From Micromonospora purpureochromogenes (GTDB lineage: Bacteria; Actinomycetota; Actinomycetes; Mycobacteriales; Micromonosporaceae): a stretch of DNA of 64,000 nucleotides. Positions 1 to 9,001 of this stretch are shown here, in pieces. Position numbers and translations under genes: made by a program. The stretch's first letter is position 1. Every line of letters starts with the position of its first letter. The stretch is from contig NZ_LT607410.1 of NCBI RefSeq assembly GCF_900091515.1, forward strand, positions 992,001 to 1,056,000. Direction: 5' to 3'. The notes below the pieces were generated by a model. It ran no database searches and had not been told where the DNA came from. It was given only the letters and a program-made list of their open reading frames with translations.

Positions 1-2
1 CC

Positions 3-365
3 GCGACCCCGGACCGCAGCGCCCCGGACGTGGTGGTGGACAACTACCTGCGCGAATATCTCGTCAACCGGAACGATGCGCGGGCCAGCCTGCTCGTCTG
101 CGAAGGAAATGCCGACCTCGGTGCGGTCAGGGCCCTGCGGAGCGAGGCGGAACAGCGCGAGGCCACCTTCAACGTCGTGGTCCGGGTGAGCTGGGGGCCG
201 CTGGTCCGGGCGAAGTCGGCCGACGGCGAGTCGGTCAGCACCACCATGACCATCGCTGGGTCCTCGGACGGACAACAACGCAGCAGCCGGCGGGAGGACT
301 GGACCTTCGAGGTCGTGGACATCAAGGACGGCTGGCGGGTCTGCGGTGCGCGGAAGGTCGCCTGA
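3..365 (+). CDS. Hypothetical protein, 5' end outside the window
   Basis: The reading frame is open from base 3 to a TGA at 363-365, so only the C-terminal about 120 residues are present. A GTG at 30 could be read as a start, but the frame continues upstream without a stop and has no Shine-Dalgarno (SD) sequence, so I treat the gene as truncated by the window edge. The visible part looks like a small alpha+beta domain ending in WTFEVVDIKDGWRVCGARKV, a pattern common in NTF2-like extracytoplasmic domains of actinobacterial membrane proteins. It converges on the next gene with only 6 bp between the two stop codons. Function is not recognisable. Confidence 0.6.
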   Translation, partial: ATPDRSAPDVVVDNYLREYLVNRNDARASLLVCEGNADLGAVRALRSEAEQREATFNVVVRVSWGPLVRAKSADGESVSTTMTIAGSSDGQQRSSRREDWTFEVVDIKDGWRVCGARKVA

Positions 366-371
366 CCGCCC

Positions 372-974
372 TCACTCGATCCACAAGAGATGCACCGGCA
401 CCTCTAGGGTGGTCGGTGGCTGCCCGCGCCAGGCCCACCGGTACCACTCCAGCTCCGGAGTGACCCGGACGCAGATGTCGCCGTCGGCGCCGGAGTAGGT
501 CTCGGTCACCGCGCGCAGATCCCGGTGCTCGACCAAATCCTCGACGTGCACCACCCGCCGGCCGCTGACCGTGTCGGCCTCGAAGACCGGCGTCGGTATC
601 CGGTTGGCCGGCTCGTCCAACGAGACCAGCCGGATGCCCTGCTCGCGGGCGGCCGCCCCGGGCGACGGGCGCTCGCCGAGCGTCTCGACCCAGACCCGCT
701 CCACCGGGATCAACGGCGCGAACACCTCGACCTGGTCGGACTCGGCCCGGTACCACTCGTGCTCGGGGATCACCGGCACGTAGGTGCGGCTGCCCTGCAC
801 CACCCTCTCGTCGGCCCGCAGGTCACCCCGCCAGCCCAGGCCGGGCAGACCGACCAGGACCCGCCGGCCGCGCAGCTCGACCCGCCCGGTGGCGGGCACG
901 ATCTCGACCGGCCGGGGGGTCAGTGGCGCCCAGTCGGGCTGCCCGGCGAAGGGATCCGGCAGCGGACCGCTCAT
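372..974 (-). CDS. Hypothetical protein, last gene of the T4SS-like operon
   Basis: This 200-residue soluble protein has no signal peptide or membrane helix that I can see. It is rich in Val, Glu and Trp and has two similar segments (EHEWYRAES near residue 72 and ELEWYRWAW near 176), which suggests an internal duplication. I do not recognise the family. Its ATG overlaps the stop of the upstream peptidase gene by 4 bp (ATGA, 971-974), so it is translationally coupled to the secretion operon and is probably its last gene. A role with the secretion apparatus is inference from position only. Confidence 0.6.
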   Translation of the reverse strand: MSGPLPDPFAGQPDWAPLTPRPVEIVPATGRVELRGRRVLVGLPGLGWRGDLRADERVVQGSRTYVPVIPEHEWYRAESDQVEVFAPLIPVERVWVETLGERPSPGAAAREQGIRLVSLDEPANRIPTPVFEADTVSGRRVVHVEDLVEHRDLRAVTETYSGADGDICVRVTPELEWYRWAWRGQPPTTLEVPVHLLWIE

Positions 975-2170
975 CGTGCCGCTTGCCTCGGGCTCGACCC
1001 GTTGAGGGGCGCACCCCGCTGCAGCATGAACGGCACCGGGTCGATCGCCCCGAGCGAGCTGCGGTCACTGTCCCGGTGCACCTCGAAGTGCAGGTGCGGG
1101 CCGGAGGAGTTGCCGCTGCTGCCCACCCGCCCGATCACCTCACCGGCCCGCACCTCCTGACCGGGGACGACCAGCGGCTTCTCCACCATGTGGCAGTAGC
1201 GGGAGATGTACCCGCCGGCGTGCAGGATGTCGACGAACCAACCGCAGCCCCCCTTGCCGGGGTAGCCGTCCACGTCGCAGTCGAGCCGGCCCCGGTGGTC
1301 GGGGTCGCAGCGGGCCACCAGCACCCGCCCGGTGGCCGCCGCGTGGATCGGCGTGGTCCCCTTCGGCGCGGCGATGTCCACCCCGTTGTGCTGCGGTCGG
1401 CTCGCCGTCCGGAAGCCCGAGCCGACTCTGCCGGGGATCGGTGACGTCCAGCCGGAGGCGGCGATCGTCTTGGCGGACGCCCGGTCGCAGATGGTCTTGT
1501 CGGCGATCCGCACCGTCCGGGCGGCACCCTTGGCCAGCGCGTTCACGATCCGGCTGGCGGTGTCTTCGTGCTTGGCGTACGCGTCCGGATAGGCGCTGAT
1601 CTGGACCCGCTGGGCGGCGAGGGTCAGCGGGAGCCGCTCCCAACCGTCGACCTTGAGCAGCTTCTCGTAGAACTTGCGGGCGGCGTAGTCGGGGCTCATC
1701 CGCTGCGCCACGCTGCCCCACCCGGCCCGCTGCTGGAACAGACCGACCGAGTCGTGGTCGCGCCCCACCCCCTCGTTGGGGATGTCGCCGGATCCGGCGA
1801 CCGTGCTGTTCGCCAGGTTGCGCAGGGCCGACTCCTGCATCGCGGTCGCCACCGCGATCACCCAGCCGCGGGGTGGCACCTTCATCTCCTGCCCGACCTT
1901 GATGATGACGGCGGCGTTGCGCAGTTGGCTGTCGCCGTAGTCGGACATCCGCGGCATCCTGCCGGTGACGTCGACCCGGTGGTCCTCGCCGCACCTCTGT
2001 TCGGAGGACACCAGATCCTCGTCGTCGCCGCCGAGGTTGGTGAGGAAGAACGCGGCCGTGCCGCCGCCGCAGCAGAGCAGGGTGAGGGTGGCGGTCAGCG
2101 CGGTGACCACGGCGCCGACCCGGAGTCGGCGACGGGGCGGCTGGCCCACCCCCGGCAGCTCGGCAGTCAT
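971..2170 (-). CDS. Membrane-anchored VirB1-like lytic enzyme with M23 endopeptidase domain
   Basis: The 399-residue protein has an N-terminal membrane anchor (about residues 17-45), then a lysozyme/transglycosylase-like domain (about 75-215) with a candidate catalytic Glu in AMQESAL and the segment DSVGLFQQR. A C-terminal M23 zinc endopeptidase domain (about 245-385) carries metal-binding HNGVD and HLHFE motifs. Such enzymes open the peptidoglycan for type IV secretion machines in Gram-positive bacteria, where VirB1-like proteins often fuse a transglycosylase to a peptidase. Here the peptidase is M23, not the more usual NlpC/P60. The gene overlaps both neighbours by 4 bp (ATGA at each junction), which fits a tightly coupled operon. 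Enzyme class is clear; role in secretion is inferred from neighbours. Confidence 0.85.
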   Translation of the reverse strand: MTAELPGVGQPPRRRLRVGAVVTALTATLTLLCCGGGTAAFFLTNLGGDDEDLVSSEQRCGEDHRVDVTGRMPRMSDYGDSQLRNAAVIIKVGQEMKVPPRGWVIAVATAMQESALRNLANSTVAGSGDIPNEGVGRDHDSVGLFQQRAGWGSVAQRMSPDYAARKFYEKLLKVDGWERLPLTLAAQRVQISAYPDAYAKHEDTASRIVNALAKGAARTVRIADKTICDRASAKTIAASGWTSPIPGRVGSGFRTASRPQHNGVDIAAPKGTTPIHAAATGRVLVARCDPDHRGRLDCDVDGYPGKGGCGWFVDILHAGGYISRYCHMVEKPLVVPGQEVRAGEVIGRVGSSGNSSGPHLHFEVHRDSDRSSLGAIDPVPFMLQRGAPLNGSSPRQAAR

Positions 2171-2724
2171 TCCCGCTCCCAGTCCACGGCGTCCACCAAC
2201 CAGCGCCCGTCCGGCGCCACCAACTCAAGACGGAGCCGCCCGGTCTCCAGCGGGACCAGCACCTCCGCGAAGGCCTCCGTGCGCGGCCGGAGAATCAACT
2301 CCCCGGTCACCTTCTCCGCCGGCACCCCCGCCGGATCGGCGCCCGTCAGCTTCTCGGTGAGCCCCGCCGTGGACAGCGGGCGCAGGTCGGAATGCCACTT
2401 CTCCGCCGTGACGGCCGACCCACCGAGCCACGCCTTGGCGAACCGGTCCGCGATTTGCTGAGGGGTCAGCTCACCGGGACGCGTACTGGGGGACGCCGGC
2501 ACCGGTGTGGCGATGACGCCGTCGTCGCCCTCCGTGGGGTCCACCGTGGTGATGGGCTCGCGTGGGCGGTTGCTCAGCCCGATGGCCGGGTCGACGGGGC
2601 CGGTCACCAGGCGGGCGGTCCCGATCACCGCGAAGACCAGCACGGCGATCGCGAGCGCGATACCGATCCGGGACCGCAGGACCCGGGTCGCCAGGAACTC
2701 GATCGCCCGTCGCATCGCCGTCAC
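2167..2724 (-). CDS. VirB8/TcpC-like bitopic membrane protein (candidate)
   Basis: The predicted protein of 185 residues has one transmembrane helix (about residues 18-38), a Pro/Thr-rich linker and a C-terminal domain of about 100 residues that reads like an NTF2-like fold, ending DGRWLVDAVDWERE. VirB8/TcpC proteins of Gram-positive T4SS have this layout, but sequence identity to them cannot be judged here. Two starts are possible. GTG at 2724 overlaps the upstream stop (GTGA) and has GAGG four bases before it; ATG at 2715 lacks a good SD. I chose 2724 because neighbouring genes use the same 4-bp overlaps. Confidence 0.65.
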   Translation of the reverse strand: MTAMRRAIEFLATRVLRSRIGIALAIAVLVFAVIGTARLVTGPVDPAIGLSNRPREPITTVDPTEGDDGVIATPVPASPSTRPGELTPQQIADRFAKAWLGGSAVTAEKWHSDLRPLSTAGLTEKLTGADPAGVPAEKVTGELILRPRTEAFAEVLVPLETGRLRLELVAPDGRWLVDAVDWERE

Positions 2725-4676
2725 CGTGCCTCGGAGCGCACCCGAGGGCTGGGCCTGGTGCTGGCCGGTGCGCGCTCGGCCGAGTCCGGTCGGTACACCA
2801 CGAAGGACGGCGATTCCTCCGGCACGTCCGGCTCCGTCCAGCTCGCCGGCTGTTGCCGACGGGGGCGCGGTGCGGAGCGCCGCTCGCCGCCACCGGACCG
2901 CACCTCCGGCTGCTCGGTCTCGTCCGGCCGCTCCCGGCCGTCCGGTCGTTCCCGCACGGCGAGGGTGGTGGAGGAGTGCGACGGGTCCTCCCGCCGAGCC
3001 TCGGGACGCAGGTTCGACGGCTCCAGCGCCAGTCCCCGCCGCCGGGCGACGGCCGGTTCGGCCGTGCCGCCCGGCTCCACCACGTCGAGCCGGGCGGCGA
3101 TGCGCATGTCCCGGAAGAAGCGACGGTGCCAGGAGCCGGCCGAGCTGACCGCTTCGCTGCTGTCCTTGCCGCCGAGCTGGGTGATCCGCCGGTACGGTCG
3201 CAGCAGCAGCCAGCCGACCACGCCGCAGAGCCAGACCAGCACCACCTGGAGCCAGCCGGCCAGGGTGGGCGTGCTCATGATCAGGTCCACCGCGAAGAGG
3301 TAGATGGCGGCTCCGGTGCCGAAGATGGCGATGTTGAACACCGCCGCGACGACCGCGTTGCCGAGTCGCCGCAGCCCGGCGCTGGCCGGTCTCAGCAGGC
3401 CAACCGTGCCCAGGATCGGTGCCGCGATGACCGCCCAGCGGAAGATCAGGAAGCCGAGCAGCACCAGCAGCGACGCGGTCAGGTCGAACATCGCGAAGAG
3501 CAGCGAGGCCAGCACGGCGATGAAGCCGGACCCGATCCGGTCCATGTCCCGGGCGCCGGTGAGGTATTCGTACGCCTCCGGGTCCTCCAACTTGATCTGA
3601 GCGGCGACCCTGGCCCACTGCTGCTGCTTGGCCTTGATCGTCGCCGGTCGAGTGGCGGGATTCTGCCGGAGCTTCTCCGCCTCCTCCCAGGAGAGCGACT
3701 TGGCGTCGTAGAGCGCAGGTCCGTACTTCTTGGCGGTCTCGCTGTCCGCCGACCCGAGCACCCCACGCAGCCAGTTGCGGTAGAGCATCGACTCGGTAGC
3801 CGTGTCGCTGGCCCGGACGGCCGGCGGCCGATTGTCCTTGCACGCCGCCGGGTTCGGATCGTCGCACTGGCCCGGCGGAGTGTCACGGGAGGCCGGCCCC
3901 ACCGCGTCGTGGACGACGCCGAGGGAGGTGATGAGCGTGCCGTCGGCGATGTTGGCGGACTTGACCGGCCAGGCGGCCAGGGCGGTCACCGCGACCATCA
4001 CCAGCAGGGCCCACCCGGCCGTGGTCATCGCGTTGCTCATGTCCGACTGGCGGGAACGCCAGAGCAGGTACAGACCCACCACGCAGAGCGTGACGATGCC
4101 GAAGACGCTGAACACCTTCTGGTAGACGGCCTTGGTCGCCTTCTCCACCAGCGGGTCGGCCCAGCCCCACATCGAACGCGGGTCCCACGCCCGCTCCCGC
4201 AGGGCGTTCGAGGCACCGATGATGGCTGTGGCGAACATGAACTCACCGTTGGCGACCGTCGTCGTGAACTTGTAGTCGGGATGCAGCACCGACGATGCGC
4301 ATCCCTCGTCCAGGTCGTACGTGTTGAAGCTGTAGCCGGCGTAGCCGTAGTCGCTGTAGAGGCCCTTCGGGCCGCCAAGCTTGGATGAGTCGGGCCTGGA
4401 GGCGAACCAGCCTGCGAGCCCCGAATCCGGGGTGGTCGGCACCGGCGCGTTGCGGCACTTCACCTGGTCCTCGCTGACCTGCTGCAGCTTGGCGACGCAG
4501 GCGCGGAAGTCGGCCTGCCACTCCTTGGTGCTGCACAGCTCCGCTGCCGCCTGGGCCGTCACCGGCGGGGCCGCCACCGCCGGTGTCGCCCCGATCACCG
4601 GCCAGGCGATGGTGGCACCGGCGAGTACGCCGATCGCGAGGAGGAGCGCCGCGATCCGTGCCCGGGCCCTCGCCAT
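2721..4676 (-). CDS. VirB6/TrbL-like polytopic membrane protein
   Basis: This 651-residue protein starts with a signal-anchor sequence (residues 8-36) and has a Cys-containing extracytoplasmic segment. About six to seven membrane helices follow (near residues 180-210, 220-240, 370-400, 400-430, 440-470 and 475-495). The last 150 residues are a hydrophilic, Arg/Glu/Pro-rich tail. Polytopic proteins of this kind beside a VirB4 ATPase are the VirB6 component that forms part of the inner-membrane channel. It starts one base after the VirB4 stop codon (TGAcATG). The family call rests on topology and context and not on a diagnostic motif. Confidence 0.7.
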   Translation of the reverse strand: MARARARIAALLLAIGVLAGATIAWPVIGATPAVAAPPVTAQAAAELCSTKEWQADFRACVAKLQQVSEDQVKCRNAPVPTTPDSGLAGWFASRPDSSKLGGPKGLYSDYGYAGYSFNTYDLDEGCASSVLHPDYKFTTTVANGEFMFATAIIGASNALRERAWDPRSMWGWADPLVEKATKAVYQKVFSVFGIVTLCVVGLYLLWRSRQSDMSNAMTTAGWALLVMVAVTALAAWPVKSANIADGTLITSLGVVHDAVGPASRDTPPGQCDDPNPAACKDNRPPAVRASDTATESMLYRNWLRGVLGSADSETAKKYGPALYDAKSLSWEEAEKLRQNPATRPATIKAKQQQWARVAAQIKLEDPEAYEYLTGARDMDRIGSGFIAVLASLLFAMFDLTASLLVLLGFLIFRWAVIAAPILGTVGLLRPASAGLRRLGNAVVAAVFNIAIFGTGAAIYLFAVDLIMSTPTLAGWLQVVLVWLCGVVGWLLLRPYRRITQLGGKDSSEAVSSAGSWHRRFFRDMRIAARLDVVEPGGTAEPAVARRRGLALEPSNLRPEARREDPSHSSTTLAVRERPDGRERPDETEQPEVRSGGGERRSAPRPRRQQPASWTEPDVPEESPSFVVYRPDSAERAPASTRPSPRVRSEAR

Positions 4677-4677
4677 G

Positions 4678-7600
4678 TCACGCCTCCAGGTCAGCCAGGA
4701 CGGTCGGCAGCTGCCCGGCCACCTGGGCGACCCCGGCGGGGGTGGTGTCCAGGTGTGCCAGCAGCCCTTCGACGTACGACACGTCGACCCGGACCTTCTG
4801 CACCCGGCCGTCCACGTCGCGCATCACGAACTCGCGGTAGCCAAGCCGGTCCGCCGAGGTGGCGTCCACGGCCGAGAGCGAGGCGAGGGTGGCCTCGTAC
4901 CCGTCGTCGACCGGCACCCGGAGCAGCCGCAGCGCCTCGGAGGCGATCTCGGCGTCCTCGGCGATCCGCCCGACGAAGACGGTGGAGACGAGGTTCTGCA
5001 CGTCGAGGCCGAGGATGTCCTTCGGGTTCTGCGAGGCGACCAGGGCGGCGAGGTTCCACTTGCGGGAGTCCCGGGCCAGCCGGACCAGGAACGACCGGCC
5101 GGAGCGCCAGCCCTCCATGAAGTGCGCCTCGTCCAGGCCGACCAGCTTGCGCGACGACATCGACCCGCCGTAGCAGCGGCGCACGGCGAGCCGGTGCGCG
5201 GTGTGCAGCATCGGCAGGGCCAGCGCCTCCTCGGCGGACCAGTACTCCCGCTCGATCTTGAGGTCGGGGAGCCGGAGGCCGGCCATGGTGATCACCGTGA
5301 GGGCCGCGTCGGCCCCGAGCAACCCCTCCGGCGGGCGGCCGAAGAAGAGCATCGCCAGCGGCATCTCGGCGGTGTCGAGCAGCAGGTTGGCCAGCTCCCG
5401 GCCGGCGTCGTCGTCCATCCCCTGCAGGCAGGCGACCACGTCGTCCAGCGTGGAGGTTTCCTCCGCCGGCACCTGGCGTACGGCGTGCCGGAACAGGGTC
5501 GCGGTGGACGCCTCGCGGGCCACCTGCGGCGGCACCAGCATCATGCAGATGTCCTGCACCAGCATCCGGCGCTCGGCCCGGGCGTTGGAGACCGCGATCT
5601 CGAACTCCCGGTCGCCCGCCGCGCCACTGCCGAACTCGCTGCGCAGCGGGGTGGGGATGAGCGAGTACGGGGCCAGCGTCCCCTGCTCCGACCCGGTCAG
5701 GTTGAGCACCCGCGCGTACGGTCGCAGCTCGGGCATCGCGCAGAGCCGGGCCAGCGGGCCGGACGGATCCAGCAGGGTCACCTGCACCCCGCGCCGCGCG
5801 GCCAGGTAGCCGAGGGCGCCGAGCAGGGTCGACTTGCCACCACCGGGCTCGGCGACGAAGACCGCCAGGCCGGAGCGTTCCCGGACCTCCATCGGGAAGT
5901 GCAGGTCGAGGAAGACCGGGCGGCGGCAGGTGCCGGCGGTGCGCCCGATCAGGTCGCCCCGGCGGTCACCGACGGTGGAGGCGGCCTGTGGCAGCGCGGC
6001 GGCGAGCAGGTTGACCGGCATCCGCCGGACGTAGCCGGTGTTGGCGATCGGCTCGCCGGGGATGAACTCGCGGGCCAGCCAGTCCTGGTTCTTCGGGTGT
6101 TGCAGGGAGATGCGCAGCTCGCGGGAGTAGAGCTGGATGAGCCGCCGGGCCCGCTCCAGGCACTCCTCCCTGGTCCGGCCGCCGACGGCGATCCGGTGCC
6201 AGCCGTGCGCGCGGGCCGAGTCCACCGGCAGGCCGGTGGTCATCTCGTCGCCGATCACCAGCGCCCGCTTGGCCAGTCGCTCCAGCTCGGGCGGGGCGTC
6301 GATGCCGTGCTCGGCGTAGTCGAGCTGCTGCGAGCGGATCATCCGCAGCCGGTGCTCCAGATTACGGAAGGAGTCGCCGGAGCCGAGGATGTCGACCCGG
6401 GTGGAGATCTCCATCGGCCAGGGCAGCCGCTCGTGGAAGTGCAGCCAGGGCTCGTGCCGCTCGGGGATCTCCAGCGGCTCCATCCGGCCGACGGCGAGCA
6501 CGGCGACGTGCCGCTCCTCGCCGGTCATCCGGTTGACGAGCTTCACCGTCGAGCCGTACGGGGTGCGGTAGCGCTCCACCTGCTCGGTGAGGGCGAGCAG
6601 GTCCCCCCGCTCCCACCGGCCGTTGGTCACCGGGGAGAGCGTGCCGGGGGGCGCCATGCAGAGCGCGACCGAGCGGTAGAGCAGCCATTCCAGCTCCTGC
6701 GCGGTCACCCGGCGGCCGCGCATGCCGAACGCGCCCAGCACCTCGTCGAACTGCTCGACGGTGCGGCCGAGCTTGCGGCGTTCGCCGTCGGCGGTGCCCC
6801 GGCCGAAGGTGCGCAGCAGCCGCTCGGTGAGCGAGTCGCCGAGCGAGCGCCGGGCGAAGGTGACGCCGAGGTAGGTCTGCCCCTCGGCGTGGTTGACCGA
6901 CATCAGGTGCCGCTGGGCGGCGACCAGGTGGTCGGCCCAGCCGGGCGTGGCGGGGACGTCGGGCAGCGGCGTGGCCGTGTGTGCGTCGATGGTGCGGGCC
7001 CACTCGTCGGCCGGGAAGGGGCGGGTGGTGCGGCGCAGGTGCAACCGGAAGCCGGCCAGGCCGGCGTACTGCTCCGAGATGGCCGAGAGCAGCGCCTCCC
7101 GTTCGGCGTCCGGACGGAACGCCCAGCGCACCTCGGGCAGCCAGTACCAGGCGGTGACGGTGTTGGGAGTGAAGGTCAGGTGGCCGGCGATCTCGGTGAT
7201 CGCCAGGTCGATCGACGGGTCCCGGTCCCCAAACTTGATCTTCGGAGGGCGTACCCGGACGGGCTTGGCGGGGGTGCGCCGGCTGGCCGCGCGCTGGCGC
7301 GGCGGCGCCAGCTCCCGGGACGCCCGTTCCGCCGGCTCCTGCGGCCCGGGCTCGGCCAGCTCGCGCCGGCCGGGTTCGGCGATCGCGTGCCGGGCCGGCT
7401 CCTCGATCTCCCGTCGGGACGACCCGGCGGGCGCCGAGCGGGGCAGCTCCTCCGGCTCCGGCCACTCCGGCTCGGTCCGCTCGGTCGGCTCGGGACGGAC
7501 CGGTGCGACGATCTCCCGGCGGGCCGGCGCGGCGGCCTCCCGCCGGGCTCGTTCGACGGCCTCCCGCCGGCTGCGTTCGGTGGCCTCGCGCGCGGTCAGC

Positions 7601-8184
7601 GGCTCGGCGGGCACCGCGCGCGGCAGGCGTGGCGCCGGGGTCTCCACCGGTCGGTCCGCGACCGGCTCGGCCTCCGCCGGCGGGCGCAGCACCGGCAGGC
7701 GGTCGCCGGGCTGGTGCGGAACCCGGGTGCGGGCGGGGCGGTCGGCGGCCGGCGCCTCGATCGCCGCCGGCGTCTCCGGCGCGATGGCGGGCTGCGGCGC
7801 GGCCGAGGCCGGGGGCGCCGCCGACTGGTGCGGGATCGCCGGGTGCTCCCGGCCGCGGCGCGGGGACGACACCGGGGGCGGCGGGCCGGGACGCGGGGGT
7901 GCGCCGGAGCCGCCGAAGAGGTCGAGGAACGGGGAGTCGATGTCGGTGCCGTCGCCGACGAGCATCGGCGGGCTCGGCTCGACCGGAGGTACGCCCCGGC
8001 CGTTCGCCGGCCGCGGTGGCTGGAAGACGCCGACGCCACCCTGCCCGGGGCTGGTCACCAGGGCCGGGTCGGACGGCTGCTCGTCCTGGATCTCCTCCTC
8101 CGGGTAGTCGAGCGACCGCGCACGGTTACCGTGCGGGGCGCTGTGACGTCCGGCCGGGAAACCCGGCGTGGAAGAGCGACTCAT
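4678..8184 (-). CDS. VirB4-like T4SS ATPase with long charged N-terminal extension
   Basis: The 1168-residue protein has a VirB4/TraC-type ATPase in its C-terminal two thirds. Walker A is AEPGGGKSTLL (near residue 765) and Walker B is KLVGLDEAHF (near 1010), with a VirB4-like N-terminal domain from about residue 300 that includes YLGVTFARR. VirB4 ATPases energise substrate transfer and pilus assembly at the inner membrane. The first roughly 300 residues are an unusual low-complexity region rich in Pro, Glu and Arg with repeated RREI/RREA/EPARR-like segments. An in-frame stop lies just upstream, so ATG 8184 is the earliest possible start. It overlaps the stop of an 18-codon ORF, which suggests translation is re-initiated here. 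Confidence 0.9.
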   Translation of the reverse strand: MSRSSTPGFPAGRHSAPHGNRARSLDYPEEEIQDEQPSDPALVTSPGQGGVGVFQPPRPANGRGVPPVEPSPPMLVGDGTDIDSPFLDLFGGSGAPPRPGPPPPVSSPRRGREHPAIPHQSAAPPASAAPQPAIAPETPAAIEAPAADRPARTRVPHQPGDRLPVLRPPAEAEPVADRPVETPAPRLPRAVPAEPLTAREATERSRREAVERARREAAAPARREIVAPVRPEPTERTEPEWPEPEELPRSAPAGSSRREIEEPARHAIAEPGRRELAEPGPQEPAERASRELAPPRQRAASRRTPAKPVRVRPPKIKFGDRDPSIDLAITEIAGHLTFTPNTVTAWYWLPEVRWAFRPDAEREALLSAISEQYAGLAGFRLHLRRTTRPFPADEWARTIDAHTATPLPDVPATPGWADHLVAAQRHLMSVNHAEGQTYLGVTFARRSLGDSLTERLLRTFGRGTADGERRKLGRTVEQFDEVLGAFGMRGRRVTAQELEWLLYRSVALCMAPPGTLSPVTNGRWERGDLLALTEQVERYRTPYGSTVKLVNRMTGEERHVAVLAVGRMEPLEIPERHEPWLHFHERLPWPMEISTRVDILGSGDSFRNLEHRLRMIRSQQLDYAEHGIDAPPELERLAKRALVIGDEMTTGLPVDSARAHGWHRIAVGGRTREECLERARRLIQLYSRELRISLQHPKNQDWLAREFIPGEPIANTGYVRRMPVNLLAAALPQAASTVGDRRGDLIGRTAGTCRRPVFLDLHFPMEVRERSGLAVFVAEPGGGKSTLLGALGYLAARRGVQVTLLDPSGPLARLCAMPELRPYARVLNLTGSEQGTLAPYSLIPTPLRSEFGSGAAGDREFEIAVSNARAERRMLVQDICMMLVPPQVAREASTATLFRHAVRQVPAEETSTLDDVVACLQGMDDDAGRELANLLLDTAEMPLAMLFFGRPPEGLLGADAALTVITMAGLRLPDLKIEREYWSAEEALALPMLHTAHRLAVRRCYGGSMSSRKLVGLDEAHFMEGWRSGRSFLVRLARDSRKWNLAALVASQNPKDILGLDVQNLVSTVFVGRIAEDAEIASEALRLLRVPVDDGYEATLASLSAVDATSADRLGYREFVMRDVDGRVQKVRVDVSYVEGLLAHLDTTPAGVAQVAGQLPTVLADLEA

Positions 8185-8237
8185 GCGACCGCCTCACCCG
8201 CGTGGTTCGACTGCCCGATCGACGTACGCCCGGTCAT
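8181..8237 (-). CDS. 18-codon linker ORF between PrgI-like and VirB4 genes
   Basis: The ORF encodes MTGRTSIGQSNHAGEAVA. Its ATG (8235-8237) overlaps the TGA of the PrgI-like gene and its TGA (8181-8183) overlaps the ATG of virB4, with ATGA at both ends. It has no recognisable product. The likely role is to carry terminating ribosomes across the 49-bp gap to the virB4 start (translational coupling). That it is translated is inference; the two exact overlaps and the open frame are seen directly. Confidence 0.5.
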   Translation of the reverse strand: MTGRTSIGQSNHAGEAVA

Positions 8238-8596
8238 GCCAGTTCCTCCCGGATCCTGATCCGGCTGCCGACCAGGCGGGGGTCCCGCAGCTCGGCGGCC
8301 GGCTCCCGGGTGCGTCGCCAGTCGGTCAGGGCGGTGCGGATGACCATCCGTGCCGGCCGGTCCGGGTCGACGTACCGGAAGATGAACGAGGTGCTCACGA
8401 TGGCGAGCGCGATCTCCCAGGCGGGGAAGAGCTCGACCTGCAGCGTGAACAGCCAGTGGATGAACATGTAGAGGGGTACGAGCAGCATGAACAGGCCGTA
8501 CTGGGCGTACGGCAGGTGGACGGGAAGGGTGTAGCCGGGCGGCCCGAGGTAGACCAGGCGAGCCCGGTAGATGTCGTCGTCGGTGCGCAGCCGCAT
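8234..8596 (-). CDS. PrgI-like small membrane protein of the T4SS
   Basis: This 120-residue protein has two closely spaced membrane helices (about residues 32-50 and 55-75) followed by a basic cytoplasmic tail. The layout of short N-terminus, helical hairpin and basic tail immediately before a VirB4 gene is typical of the PrgI/TcpE (VirB3-like) proteins of Gram-positive conjugation systems. It begins 13 bp after the stop of the pilin-like gene and ends inside the start of the 18-codon linker ORF. The assignment comes from topology and neighbours. Confidence 0.75.
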   Translation of the reverse strand: MRLRTDDDIYRARLVYLGPPGYTLPVHLPYAQYGLFMLLVPLYMFIHWLFTLQVELFPAWEIALAIVSTSFIFRYVDPDRPARMVIRTALTDWRRTREPAAELRDPRLVGSRIRIREELA

Positions 8597-8609
8597 GTCT
8601 CGCCCGGGC

Positions 8610-8924
8610 CTATTCGAAGATCAGGTCGATCAGGTAGTCACCGACGAAGAAGAGTGTGGCCGCCCCGGCGATGAAGGCCAGGCCGACGATCGCGATGGCC
8701 GAGCTGGTGAGGACCTTGGAGATCTCACCCCGGCTGGCCCGGCCGATGAAGATGACACCGAGCACGGCGAGCAGGATGGGCGCGATCTTGCTGGCGAAGA
8801 AGGTGACGACGCCGTTGGTGTCGATGCCCTTCGGGGCCTCTTCGGCGAGCGGTGTCGTCGCCAGGGTGTGCAGGGCCTGCGCGACGCCGGACGTCGCCGT
8901 CTGCATGAGCTCGAAGGCGATCAC
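8610..8924 (-). CDS. VirB2-like two-helix membrane protein, first gene of the T4SS-like operon
   Basis: The product of 104 residues has two hydrophobic helices (about residues 45-62 and 74-97) separated by a short basic loop (RASRGEIS). This resembles VirB2/TrbC pilins and the small first proteins of actinobacterial VirB4 operons. A longer frame reaches 8975, but I place the start at GTG 8924 because a strong SD (GGGGAGG, 8930-8936) lies five bases before it. The gene opens the operon that runs leftwards to 372. Pilin function is inference. Confidence 0.75.
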   Translation of the reverse strand: MIAFELMQTATSGVAQALHTLATTPLAEEAPKGIDTNGVVTFFASKIAPILLAVLGVIFIGRASRGEISKVLTSSAIAIVGLAFIAGAATLFFVGDYLIDLIFE

Positions 8925-9001
8925 TGGAACCTCCCCATGTCGCGGCCGGCGGTGCCGCGGCGGTGCAGTAGGCAAGCCTGGCGGGAAATGTGCTCACTCA
9001 G

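Noticed and set aside
4381..8259. A 1292-codon open frame on the plus strand opposite virB4 and virB6
   Set aside because: It is a shadow of high-GC codon bias on the minus-strand genes. Its translation is rich in Gly, Arg, Pro and His without any domain, and it has no start signal.
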